From: Betaproteobacteria bacterium
Lineage (GTDB): Bacteria > Pseudomonadota > Gammaproteobacteria > Burkholderiales > SG8-39
Assembly (NCBI GenBank): GCA_007280315.1
Contig: QYQC01000038.1
Location: forward strand, 1 to 12,342
Length of the DNA: 12,342 nucleotides
Direction of reading: 5' to 3'
Made by a program: the position numbers and the translations under genes. Below, in pieces: positions 5,232-12,083 of this stretch (position 1 is the stretch's first letter; every line of letters starts with the position of its first letter). The notes beneath the pieces were generated by a model, which saw only the letters and a list, made by a program, of their open reading frames with translations, was not told the origin of the DNA and searched no databases.

Positions 5232-7724
5232 GTGCCCGCTAACTTGTCCCTGTCGCTGACCATGCTGCTGCGCGACTGGCGCGCAGGCGAACTGCGCGTG
5301 CTGACGCTGGCACTGGTGATTGCGGTCGCCAGCGTCACCAGCGTCGCTTTCTTCGCCGATCGCGTATGGCAGGCGCTGACGCACGAGGCGAACCAGATGC
5401 TGGGCGCCGATGTGCTGCTGCAGTCCGATCATCCGTTCGCGCCCGAATTGCGCGCCGAATCGGCCAGGCGCGGTCTGCACTACGCCGACGGCGTGAGCTT
5501 CGTCAGCATGGCGCGCGCCGGCGAGGCGACCCAGCTTGCCGGAGTCAAGGCGGTGAGCGCGGGCTACCCGCTGCGCGGCAAGCTGCGCATTGCGCCGCGC
5601 CTGAATGCCGCGGATGCCGAAACCGACACCATCCCGCCGCCGGGCTCGGTGTGGCTGGACGAACGTCTGAGCGCGGCGCTGGGCGTGACGCCGGGCGAGC
5701 AGATCGAACTCGGCAACGCGCGCATGACCGTCGGCGCGGTGCTGACGCTGGAGCCGGATCGGGGCGTGAGTTTTTTCAATATTGCGCCGCGTCTGCTGAT
5801 GCGCGCGGACGATCTGCCCGCCACCGGTCTGATCCAGACCGGAAGCCGCGCCAGCTATCAGTTCTACGTCGCCGGCGAGCGCCGCGCCACCGATGCCTAT
5901 GCCGCCTGGGCGAAACCGAAGCTCGGGCCGGGGCAGCGCATCGAAAGCCTGGGCAACGCCCGCCCCGAAGTGCGCGCCGGACTGGATCGCGCGCAGCAGT
6001 TCCTCGGTTTATCGGCGATGCTTGCGGTGATTCTCGCCGCCGTCGCCATCGCCCTGTCGACGCGCCGTTACACCCAGCGGCACCTGGACGGGTATGCGGT
6101 GCTGCGCTGCTTCGGCGCGCTGCAGGGCCGCCTGTTCGCGCTGTTCAGCTGGGAATTCGTTCTGCTGGGCCTGGCGGCAAGTGCCCTGGGCTGCGCGCTG
6201 GGCTTCGCCGGTCAGGCCGTGATCGCGCTCTGGCTTACCGACTTCGTTGCGTCTTCGTTGCCGCCGCCCGGTATCTATCCGCTGCTGCAGGGGTTCGCCG
6301 CGGGACTGCTGTTGCTGCTCGGCTTTGCGTTGCCGCCGCTGATGCAGTTGAAAAACGTTCCGGCAATACGCGTCATCCGGCGCGAGGTCGGCGCGCCGAA
6401 GCAAAGCGCGCTCGCCGGCTACGCGCTCGGCCTTGCCGCGCTGGCGGCATTGCTGTTGTGGCAGGCAGGCGAGGTCAGACTCGGCGCCACCGTATTCGGC
6501 GGCTTTACCGCTGCATTCATCGCGTTCTGGCTGATGAGTCTGGGGGCATTGCGCCTGTTCGCGGCGCTGGGGCGTGCGGGCAGCGTCTCCTGGCGTTACG
6601 GCCTGGCCAATCTGCGCCGGCGCAGCCGTGCCAATGCGGTGCAGATCGTCGCGCTTGCCCTGGGACTGACGGTGCTGCTGTTGCTGACCTTCATCCGCGG
6701 CGATCTGCTCGAGGCCTGGCGCACCAAGCTGCCGCAGGATGCGCCGAACCGTTTCGTGGTCAACATCCAGCCGGAGCAGGTGCGGCCGCTGGAGCGGTTT
6801 CTGGCGCAAAACGGCATTGCGGCGCCGTCGACCTTTCCCATGGTGCGGGCGCGGCTGACGGCGATCAACGGCCGCCCGGTGGGCGCCGCCGACTACACCG
6901 ACGAGCGCGCCAAGCGCCAGATCGACCGCGAGTTCAACCTGAGTTTCATGCGGTCGCCTCCCCCGGGGAATCAGGTGACTGGCGGACATTGGTTTACGCG
7001 CGAAGACTTCGCGCAAGGCTCGGTTTCGATCGAGGTGTGGATTGCGGAGCGCCTGGGGATCAATCTTGGCGACAGTCTGAGTTTTTCCGGCGGCGGCGCA
7101 ACTGTCACGGTGCCGGTGTCCAGCGTGCGCAAGCTCGACTGGGATACGATGCGGCCGAATTTCTTTTTCGTCACCACGCCGGGCGCGCTGGCGCGCTTTC
7201 CGGCGAGCTATATGAGCACGTTTCGCCTGCCCGGCTCGGATGCGCTGTTTACCGCGCGCCTGACGCAGGCGTTTCCGAATCTCACCGTGATCGATGTCAG
7301 CGCCGTCATGCGTCAGGTCAACACCGTGCTCGACCAGGTGATCCGCGCGGTGGAGTTTGTGTTTCTGTTCGCGCTGGTGGCGGGTGTGCTGGTGCTCTAT
7401 GCGGCGTTGCTGTCGACACAGGATGAGCGCGTGCAGGAGGCGGCGCTGATGCGAGCGCTGGGCGCGCGGCGGGCGCAGGTGGCGGGGGCGCAGCGCGCCG
7501 AGTTTTTCGCGCTCGGACTGGTGGCGGGGATACTCGCCTCGGCCGGTGCCACTGCGATCGGTTACGTCCTGGCCGAGCGCGTGTTCCAGTTTCCGTGGCA
7601 GTTCAATATCGCGATCTGGATCGTCGGACCGGTCGCGGGTCTGGCCTGCGTCGCGCTCAATGCCTGGCTCGGCGCTCGCGCGGCGCTCAATCATCCGCCG
7701 ATGCTGGCGCTGCGCGAAGCTTGA
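5232..7724 (+). CDS. ybbP: ABC transporter permease, YbbP type (FtsX-like, two repeats)
   Basis: An 830-residue inner-membrane permease, the partner of the ATPase encoded just upstream. Segments, by reading: first membrane helix about 20-42 after a basic MLLRDWRAGELR start; an extracytoplasmic domain about 43-255; a cluster of membrane helices about 257-370 with the FtsX-like pattern; further helices about 395-450 and 470-490; a second extracytoplasmic domain about 500-690; and C-terminal helices about 697-825 containing a typical FtsX-repeat stretch (QDERVQEAALMRALGA). The E. coli homologue is similar in size (about 800). The start is uncertain: GTG at 5232 has only a weak ribosome site, an in-frame TGA lies two codons upstream, and ATG 5262 is the alternative. 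The long palindrome-filled gap from the ATPase gene is unusual. The substrate is unknown; lipid- or envelope-related export is a family-based guess. Confidence 0.93.
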   Translation: MPANLSLSLTMLLRDWRAGELRVLTLALVIAVASVTSVAFFADRVWQALTHEANQMLGADVLLQSDHPFAPELRAESARRGLHYADGVSFVSMARAGEATQLAGVKAVSAGYPLRGKLRIAPRLNAADAETDTIPPPGSVWLDERLSAALGVTPGEQIELGNARMTVGAVLTLEPDRGVSFFNIAPRLLMRADDLPATGLIQTGSRASYQFYVAGERRATDAYAAWAKPKLGPGQRIESLGNARPEVRAGLDRAQQFLGLSAMLAVILAAVAIALSTRRYTQRHLDGYAVLRCFGALQGRLFALFSWEFVLLGLAASALGCALGFAGQAVIALWLTDFVASSLPPPGIYPLLQGFAAGLLLLLGFALPPLMQLKNVPAIRVIRREVGAPKQSALAGYALGLAALAALLLWQAGEVRLGATVFGGFTAAFIAFWLMSLGALRLFAALGRAGSVSWRYGLANLRRRSRANAVQIVALALGLTVLLLLTFIRGDLLEAWRTKLPQDAPNRFVVNIQPEQVRPLERFLAQNGIAAPSTFPMVRARLTAINGRPVGAADYTDERAKRQIDREFNLSFMRSPPPGNQVTGGHWFTREDFAQGSVSIEVWIAERLGINLGDSLSFSGGGATVTVPVSSVRKLDWDTMRPNFFFVTTPGALARFPASYMSTFRLPGSDALFTARLTQAFPNLTVIDVSAVMRQVNTVLDQVIRAVEFVFLFALVAGVLVLYAALLSTQDERVQEAALMRALGARRAQVAGAQRAEFFALGLVAGILASAGATAIGYVLAERVFQFPWQFNIAIWIVGPVAGLACVALNAWLGARAALNHPPMLALREA

Positions 7725-7729
7725 TGCGT

Positions 7730-7765
7730 GGTGCGGTTACGCACCGCCGTGGTCCGGGTGCGGTG
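7730..7765. terminator. Possible hairpin terminator between convergent genes
   Basis: GGTGCG (7730-7735) pairs with CGCACC (7740-7745) around GTTA, five bases after the permease stop codon. A second, mutually exclusive pairing joins CACCGC (7742-7747) with GCGGTG (7760-7765). The position, between the convergent permease and methyltransferase genes, suits a bidirectional terminator, but no T-run follows on either strand. Confidence 0.3.
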
Positions 7766-7788
7766 TGATCGGCGGCGGCGTCTGCGCA

Positions 7789-8436
7789 TCACTTCCGACA
7801 GATGCCGTCGATTACCAGATAAACGTCTGCTTTGAGGTAATGCGTGCCGGTAATCTGCAGATGCGCAGATCGCTCGACGTGTGCCAGGGTCTCGCGGTCA
7901 AAGCGCGCACCATAGACGGTCTCGACAAACGGCGCAAACAGTTCCTGCCTGCGCCGCAGTGCCGGATTCTTTGAATAAACCATTTCGACCAGGCGAAATC
8001 GACCGCCGGGTTTCAGCACCCGCGAAAATTGCTCTATCGCTGCCGGTTGCAGCTGATCAGGCATGACACAGCACAGATAGGTGGACACCAGCCAGTCAAA
8101 TTTACTGGTAGGAACCGAGGTCATGGCCGCGGCGTCCTCGTGAACCGGATAAAACGTGCAGGCCGAAGACTGGCTTCGCCCGGTGGCACGTTTCAGCATT
8201 TCCCGGCTCAGGTCGACACCGGTGACTTCTGCGTCACCATGGTAGTAGGGCAGGTTGCGTCCCGTGCCGACGCCCAATTCGATTACCGAACCTCTGACGT
8301 CGCTCAGCAGCTTCGGTCGCCAGTGTCGGTATTGCCGCTCCCACGGATAATCGAGAATGTCATAGAGTCTGGACGTGATCCGGTATTTCGCCTCGATCAG
8401 GCGGTTTCCATCGTGGATTACGGGCCTGGTTTCCAT
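7789..8436 (-). CDS. Class I SAM-dependent methyltransferase
   Basis: A 215-residue soluble protein with the Rossmann methyltransferase fold. Motif I VIELGVGTG is at 51-59, the acidic residue binding the SAM ribose is probably Asp75 in TGVDLSREML, a motif II-like DWLVSTYLCCVMP segment follows, then VLKPGGRFRLVEM, typical of the UbiE/Methyltransf_11 group. The N-terminal YDILDYPWERQYRHW resembles small methyltransferases annotated as UbiE-like or phospholipid-methylating, but the substrate cannot be read from sequence. The ATG at 8436 has no good ribosome site. It is last in a same-strand row behind the ModA-like and Bug-family genes (76-base gap), so co-transcription is possible but a functional link is not evident. 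It converges with the permease gene. Confidence 0.85.
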   Translation of the reverse strand: METRPVIHDGNRLIEAKYRITSRLYDILDYPWERQYRHWRPKLLSDVRGSVIELGVGTGRNLPYYHGDAEVTGVDLSREMLKRATGRSQSSACTFYPVHEDAAAMTSVPTSKFDWLVSTYLCCVMPDQLQPAAIEQFSRVLKPGGRFRLVEMVYSKNPALRRRQELFAPFVETVYGARFDRETLAHVERSAHLQITGTHYLKADVYLVIDGICRK

Positions 8437-8512
8437 GCGCCATCATAGTACGGGTTGCCGCAACTACAACAGGATTCGGAAGACCTGAAACAGGGCCGTC
8501 ACACTTCGTGCT

Positions 8513-9217
8513 TCACTCCGTCCCGATTTCGAACCCGGCATTCTGCCGCAGCGTGCGCGAGGACGCACCGGTGAGCAGCCCGGCGAAGCGGCGTGCGGCC
8601 TCGGGACTGGCAGCGCCGGCGCATACGGCAACCGAATAGACGGTTGCCAGCTCGAATTCGCGCGGCAGCAATCCTGCCAGCACAACGCCGCGCGTGCTCT
8701 TGATTTCCGTGACCTGGGTGCAGCCGATCAGGCGCGCGCCCGTCGCCAGCGCCAGTTCGCGCATCGCCGTGTTGCCGTTCGGAAACGACTTCAGGCGCGG
8801 TTCCACTTTGCCGCGGATGCCAAGTTTGTCCAGCACGCCGACGAAGTGAATGCCTGCCGTTGCCTTTTTCGGGTCGGGAAAGTAGATGCCCTCCGCGCTG
8901 AGCAGCGCGCTGCGCAGCGCTTCTGCGCCGGCGATGTCGGGTAGTTTGTCGCCTGAACGCACTGCAACGCCGGTCCGCACGCATCCCAGGTCGGCGCAGC
9001 TGTCGGGCAGCACTTGCCCGCCGGCGGCCAGTTCGGCGACTACCGCGCGTGTCAGAATCACCAGATCGGCCGGCGCGCCGGCAAGTAATTTTTCCCTCAT
9101 CGCGCCGACGGCGCTGAAGGTGCAGGCGAGTTCGTATCCCGTCGCCGCGCGAAATTCCGCGGCAAGAGCGTTCACCACGCTTTGCGCGGCGCCGCCGCTC
9201 AGTATGTTGAGCTGCAT
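8513..9217 (-). CDS. ModA-like substrate-binding protein lacking a signal peptide
   Basis: A 234-residue protein of the periplasmic-binding-protein type II fold, closest by eye to molybdate-binding ModA-like proteins. It opens directly with the first strand (MQLNILSGGAAQSVVNALA), followed by FSAVGAMREKLLAG and PADLVILT, the FPDPKKATAG segment, FPNGNTAMRELA and GCTQVTEI. No signal peptide precedes the fold, and an in-frame TGA six codons upstream of the ATG rules out a longer form, so as written the protein stays in the cytoplasm. Cytosolic ModA-like proteins of this kind occur in betaproteobacteria beside catabolic or Bug genes; their ligand and role are not established, and a molybdate role is doubtful since no modB or modC is here. 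It lies 66 bases behind the Bug gene, probably in one transcript. The ribosome site (ACGGA) is weak. Confidence 0.82.
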   Translation of the reverse strand: MQLNILSGGAAQSVVNALAAEFRAATGYELACTFSAVGAMREKLLAGAPADLVILTRAVVAELAAGGQVLPDSCADLGCVRTGVAVRSGDKLPDIAGAEALRSALLSAEGIYFPDPKKATAGIHFVGVLDKLGIRGKVEPRLKSFPNGNTAMRELALATGARLIGCTQVTEIKSTRGVVLAGLLPREFELATVYSVAVCAGAASPEAARRFAGLLTGASSRTLRQNAGFEIGTE

Positions 9218-9283
9218 CGAAAGTCCGTTATGTCAGCGCTCAATGCGCGGCGGCAACGCATGGTGCATGTTTTACGAATCGTT

Positions 9284-10252
9284 TCAATCGACCTTGGCGC
9301 CGGAGATTTTCACGACCTTCGCCCATTTCGCAATATCTTCGCGCAGATACTGCCCGAATTCATCCGTGCTCATGTTCATCGGCGCCGCGCCCTGCTTGTC
9401 CCAGGCTTCTTTGACGTCGGCGCTGTTGACGATTTTCCTGATCTCCGTGTTCAGACGCTCGACGATGGTCTTGGGTGTGCCGGTCGGCGCCATGATGCCG
9501 AGCCAGATCGTGGCTTCGTATCCGGGCACGCCGGCTTCGGCGATCGTTGGCACCTCCGGCAGCACCGGCGAGCGCGTCTTGCCCGTGGTTCCCAGCGCTT
9601 TCAACTTTCCCGCGCGCACATTGGGCGCCATGGTCGTGATCGCGTCGAACATCATCTGCACCTGTCCGCCGAGGATATCGGTGCGTGCACCCGAGCTGCC
9701 TTTGTAGGGGACGTGCACGATGTCGAGTCCCGCCATCGCTTTGAACAATTCGCCGGCCATGTGGTAGGGCGTCCCCGGGCCCGAGGAAGCGTAATTGAGG
9801 TCATGCGGTTTGGATTTCACCAGAGCGATAAATTCCTTGAGCGTGTTCGCCGGCACCGATGGATGCAGCACCAGCACCAGGTCGGAGTAGTTCACCGGCG
9901 CCACCGGCACGAAATCGCGCAGCAGCTGGAATGGTTTGATTGAAATCAGCGATTCGTTGACGGTATGGGTGTTGGACATCATCAACAGCGTGTAGCCGTC
10001 CGGCTCCGATTTGGCTACGGCGTCGGTGCCGATCACCGAGCCGCCGCCTGGACGGTCTTCGATCACGAATGCCTGTCCCAGCTCCTTTTGCAATCGTTGC
10101 CCGATGAAGCGCGCGTAAATGTCGGCCGGGCCGCCGGCCGCGAACGGCACTATGATGCGTACCGGCCGGCTGGGGTAGGACTGCGCGCCGGCGGGCAGCG
10201 CCGCCAGCGCGAACAGGATGAATGCAGCTAGACTTCTTGCCAATGACGCCAT
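9284..10252 (-). CDS. Bug-family (TctC-type) periplasmic solute-binding protein
   Basis: A 322-residue secreted solute receptor of the Bug/TctC family, which binds carboxylates and similar small molecules for tripartite tricarboxylate transporters or sensing. Residues 1-23 are a signal peptide (cleavage after Ala21-Gly22-Ala23); the mature protein starts QSYPSRPVRIIVPFAAGGPAD, the family hallmark. Further family motifs are RPGGGSVIGTDAVAKSEPDGYTLL (split here by position, about 68-91), YASSGPGTPYHMAGELF, VPYKGSS and GGQVQMMFD. The length matches the usual 320-330. A strong ribosome site (GGAGG on the minus strand, 8 bases before ATG) sets the start. No tctA/tctB membrane genes are adjacent, which is normal for the many orphan Bug receptors. 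The ligand cannot be read from sequence. It leads a minus-strand row with the ModA-like gene. Confidence 0.95.
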   Translation of the reverse strand: MASLARSLAAFILFALAALPAGAQSYPSRPVRIIVPFAAGGPADIYARFIGQRLQKELGQAFVIEDRPGGGSVIGTDAVAKSEPDGYTLLMMSNTHTVNESLISIKPFQLLRDFVPVAPVNYSDLVLVLHPSVPANTLKEFIALVKSKPHDLNYASSGPGTPYHMAGELFKAMAGLDIVHVPYKGSSGARTDILGGQVQMMFDAITTMAPNVRAGKLKALGTTGKTRSPVLPEVPTIAEAGVPGYEATIWLGIMAPTGTPKTIVERLNTEIRKIVNSADVKEAWDKQGAAPMNMSTDEFGQYLREDIAKWAKVVKISGAKVD

Positions 10253-10314
10253 GGATATGTCCTCCGGTGAAGCGATCGTTCAGGTCTAGTTTTCGCGCCG
10301 CGGCGCGGTCAGGC

Positions 10315-10344
10315 TTTGTAGCATACGCGCTGGCCGTGCGTCCA
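10315..10344 (-). promoter_or_regulatory. Predicted extended -10 promoter for the Bug-family gene
   Basis: On the minus strand TGC-TACAAA (complement of 10315-10323) is an extended -10 type box (hexamer 4 of 6), with TGGACG (complement of 10339-10344) as a -35 at an 18-base spacing. Transcription would start near 10308, giving a leader of about 55 bases before the good ribosome site. The 14-base palindrome CGCGCCGCGGCGCG (10294-10307) would lie at the very start of this transcript, an operator-like position. Confidence 0.35.
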
Positions 10345-10412
10345 GAACGATAGTGCCGTGGCACCACAGTCAGTCGGGAAAGGCGGGCGCTCAAGATTGC
10401 AGCCTGGCACGA

Positions 10413-10421
10413 TGCTATCAT
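10413..10421 (+). promoter_or_regulatory. Predicted extended -10 promoter for the 195-residue gene
   Basis: TGC-TATCAT on the plus strand is an extended -10 box (hexamer 5 of 6 to TATAAT with the upstream TG), which can work without a good -35; none is seen at the right spacing. Transcription would start near 10428, about 65 bases before the ATG at 10493. With the opposing Bug promoter it forms a divergent pair within 240 bases. Confidence 0.5.
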
Positions 10422-10492
10422 TTGAACTCGCGGCCGTTTCGTCGGCATCCGCAATTCGGCCCAGCCCATCCTTCGCAGATCAGGAGTACCCC

Positions 10493-11080
10493 ATGTCAGA
10501 CATTCAGATGGTCGATCCGCACGATGTAGTGATGACCGGGGAAAACTCGTTCATTCGCCTTTCCAACGACGGCGGCAAGAGCATCGCGGACCGCGTCAGC
10601 CACTGGCGCGTGCTGTGGTCGCCGGCAGGCCAGGGGCATGCGCTGTTTATCGAAAGTCCGCTTACCGGCAAGCGGCCGCGCGTGTATACCGACAACGCGG
10701 CGGTCGCGCGCTTCCTCCAGCGCACCATCGAAGTGCTGCTGTACAAGGACTTCGCCTCCGAGTCGCTGCCGCTGATCGACGCCGAGTTCGAGCGCAGCGG
10801 CAATTCGCTCAGCACGGTCGAGGAGCGCATCGTCTCCGACGAGGACGAGATCATCCTCTCCTACTGGGACCTGATGGCACCGTTCGTGCTCACCATGCCG
10901 CCGGGCGCATTGGACCGGCCGATCGGCGTCTACAGCACCTTCCTTCCGGCGCGCAGCGCGCAGCTGTCGGTCAACAGCAACGCCGCAACGGCGCAGGTGT
11001 TCCTGCAGGACCGCTTCGGCAAGCCGGGCTCGAGTTGCTGTCTGGCGTGGTCGGAGACCTGGACGCGACCGCGGAGCTGA
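10493..11080 (+). CDS. Uncharacterised 195-residue protein
   Basis: I do not recognise this gene. The start at 10493 has a clear ribosome site (AGGAG at 10482-10486, 6 bases before ATG); earlier in-frame starts would read through the predicted promoter. The product, beginning MSDIQMVDPHDVVMTGENSF, has no signal peptide or membrane segment. Visible features are a strand-rich N-terminus with SHWRVLWSP and HALFIESP, a helical middle (AAVARFLQRTIEVLLY), an acidic stretch around EERIVSDEDEIILSYWD and a C-terminal strand region ending GSSCCLAWSETW with two adjacent cysteines. It resembles a beta-sandwich or ligand-binding fold by strand pattern only. It lies 22 bases before the CnoX-type gene on the same strand and divergent from the Bug receptor, so it may belong to either setting. 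No function is proposed. Confidence 0.8.
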   Translation: MSDIQMVDPHDVVMTGENSFIRLSNDGGKSIADRVSHWRVLWSPAGQGHALFIESPLTGKRPRVYTDNAAVARFLQRTIEVLLYKDFASESLPLIDAEFERSGNSLSTVEERIVSDEDEIILSYWDLMAPFVLTMPPGALDRPIGVYSTFLPARSAQLSVNSNAATAQVFLQDRFGKPGSSCCLAWSETWTRPRS

Positions 11081-11102
11081 GCCCGCTGTTACCCGGACAA
11101 CC

Positions 11103-11957
11103 ATGAACGCCTACTTGTTTGACAGCGGAACCGGGACGTTTGAGCGCGATGTGGTACAAGCGTCGGCGAAAGTGCCGGTGCTGGTCGATTTCTGGGCGCC
11201 CTGGTGTGCGCCCTGCCGCGCGCTTACGCCAACCCTGGAAAAGCTGGCAGGCGAATACCAGGGCCGGTTCCTGCTGGCCAAGGTGAATTCCGACGAGCAT
11301 CCGCAGCTGTCTGCGCGCTTCGGCGTGCGCAGCATTCCCAATGTGAAGGCGTTCGTCGACGGCAAGCTGGAGGACGAATTCATCGGCGCCTTGCCCGAGA
11401 GCGGCGTGCGCGCGTTCATCGACCGCCTGATCCCGACGCCGGGGGAGAAGCTGCGTCGCGCGGCCCAGGTTCTGGTGAATCAGGGCGATCTCGACGCGGC
11501 CGAGCGAAACCTGCGCAGCGCGCTGGAACAGGAATCGGACAATCATCAAGTGCGGCTGGATCTGGTGGAACTGCTGCTGGCGAAGAACTGCCACGCCGAC
11601 GCGGAGCGGCTGTTCGCGCCGATACCCGAGCGCGAACGCGACGAGCGTGCCGACCGTCTCCTTTCCCAGCTCGAGTTGTGGAAGAAGGGCCAGGCGTTGC
11701 CTTCGATCGAGGTGCTGGAGGCCAGGCTCGCGGCGACTCCGGATGACCTGCCGTCGCGCCTGGCACTGGGCGAGCGCCTGGTGATCGAGCAGCGCTACCA
11801 ACCTGCGCTCGCGGCGCTGCTGCAAGTGGTAAAGAAGGACAACGGCGCCATGCGCACCAGTGCACGCAAGCTGATGGTCGAGGTGTTCACGCTCGCCGAA
11901 AACCAACCCGAATTGGTGGGCGAATATCGCAGACTGCTGGCCGGCGCGCTGTATTGA
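11103..11957 (+). CDS. cnoX: CnoX-type thioredoxin-TPR chaperedoxin
   Basis: A 284-residue cytoplasmic protein with an N-terminal thioredoxin domain (about 7-110) and C-terminal helical TPR-like repeats (about 115-284), the layout and length of E. coli CnoX/YbbN, which protects proteins from oxidative aggregation and hands them to GroEL. The active site is WCAPC with Cys35 and Cys38 and the cis-proline is Pro79 (SIPN), so unlike E. coli CnoX, which lacks the first cysteine, this one should be redox active, as reported for some other CnoX proteins. The TPR part shows the paired-helix pattern (GDLDAAERNLRSAL; LVELLLAKNCHADAERLF). The ATG at 11103 lies 22 bases after the previous gene and has only a weak ribosome site, so it may be translated after that gene on one transcript. 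Confidence 0.92.
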   Translation: MNAYLFDSGTGTFERDVVQASAKVPVLVDFWAPWCAPCRALTPTLEKLAGEYQGRFLLAKVNSDEHPQLSARFGVRSIPNVKAFVDGKLEDEFIGALPESGVRAFIDRLIPTPGEKLRRAAQVLVNQGDLDAAERNLRSALEQESDNHQVRLDLVELLLAKNCHADAERLFAPIPERERDERADRLLSQLELWKKGQALPSIEVLEARLAATPDDLPSRLALGERLVIEQRYQPALAALLQVVKKDNGAMRTSARKLMVEVFTLAENQPELVGEYRRLLAGALY

Positions 11958-11990
11958 ATGGTCGTCGTGCGTACGCGGGAACCTGGCTGC

Positions 11991-12009
11991 TTTCGTCTGT
12001 TTGACGAAA
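11991..12009 (+). terminator. Possible hairpin after cnoX
   Basis: TTTCGTC (11991-11997) pairs with GACGAAA (12003-12009) around the loop TGTTT, 34 bases after the cnoX stop. The stem is AT-leaning and no T-run follows (AATCATGG), so terminator function is uncertain. Confidence 0.25.
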
Positions 12010-12034
12010 ATCATGGCTGCAGGAGCGCGATTGG

Positions 12035-12062
12035 GTAACCTAGGTCACAGACGCTCCGTCTG
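12035..12062. promoter_or_regulatory. Two small palindromes upstream of the RND adaptor gene
   Basis: GTAACCTAGGTCAC (12035-12048) is an imperfect palindrome around ACCTAGGT, and CAGACG-CTC-CGTCTG (12048-12062) is a perfect 6-bp inverted repeat. They lie immediately upstream of the predicted -10 box at 12071, where an operator for a regulator of the efflux system would be expected. No regulator gene is in the window, so this is positional inference. Confidence 0.3.
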
Positions 12063-12070
12063 ACCGCCGC

Positions 12071-12076
12071 TAGAAT
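12071..12076 (+). promoter_or_regulatory. Predicted -10 box of the RND adaptor gene
   Basis: TAGAAT (5 of 6 to consensus) ends 7 bases before the first ATG of the adaptor gene, so transcription would begin at or next to the start codon. No ribosome site precedes the ATG, which fits a leaderless message. No convincing -35 is seen. Confidence 0.35.
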
Positions 12077-12083
12077 GACCGCC

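Noticed and set aside
5366..7426. Second long plus-strand frame (686 codons) overlapping the permease gene
   Set aside because: It is a +2 shadow frame; its product is Arg/Ala-rich low-complexity sequence without family motifs, whereas the 5232-7724 frame has membrane helices and FtsX motifs.
6009..7694. Long open frame (561 codons) on the minus strand inside the permease gene
   Set aside because: It is antisense to a clear FtsX-type permease. The product is rich in Arg, Gln and His with no domain pattern, as expected of an antisense frame in GC-rich DNA.
8513..9217. Periplasmic molybdate uptake protein ModA
   Set aside because: The fold is ModA-like, but there is no signal peptide, an upstream in-frame stop prevents one, and no modB/modC lies nearby.
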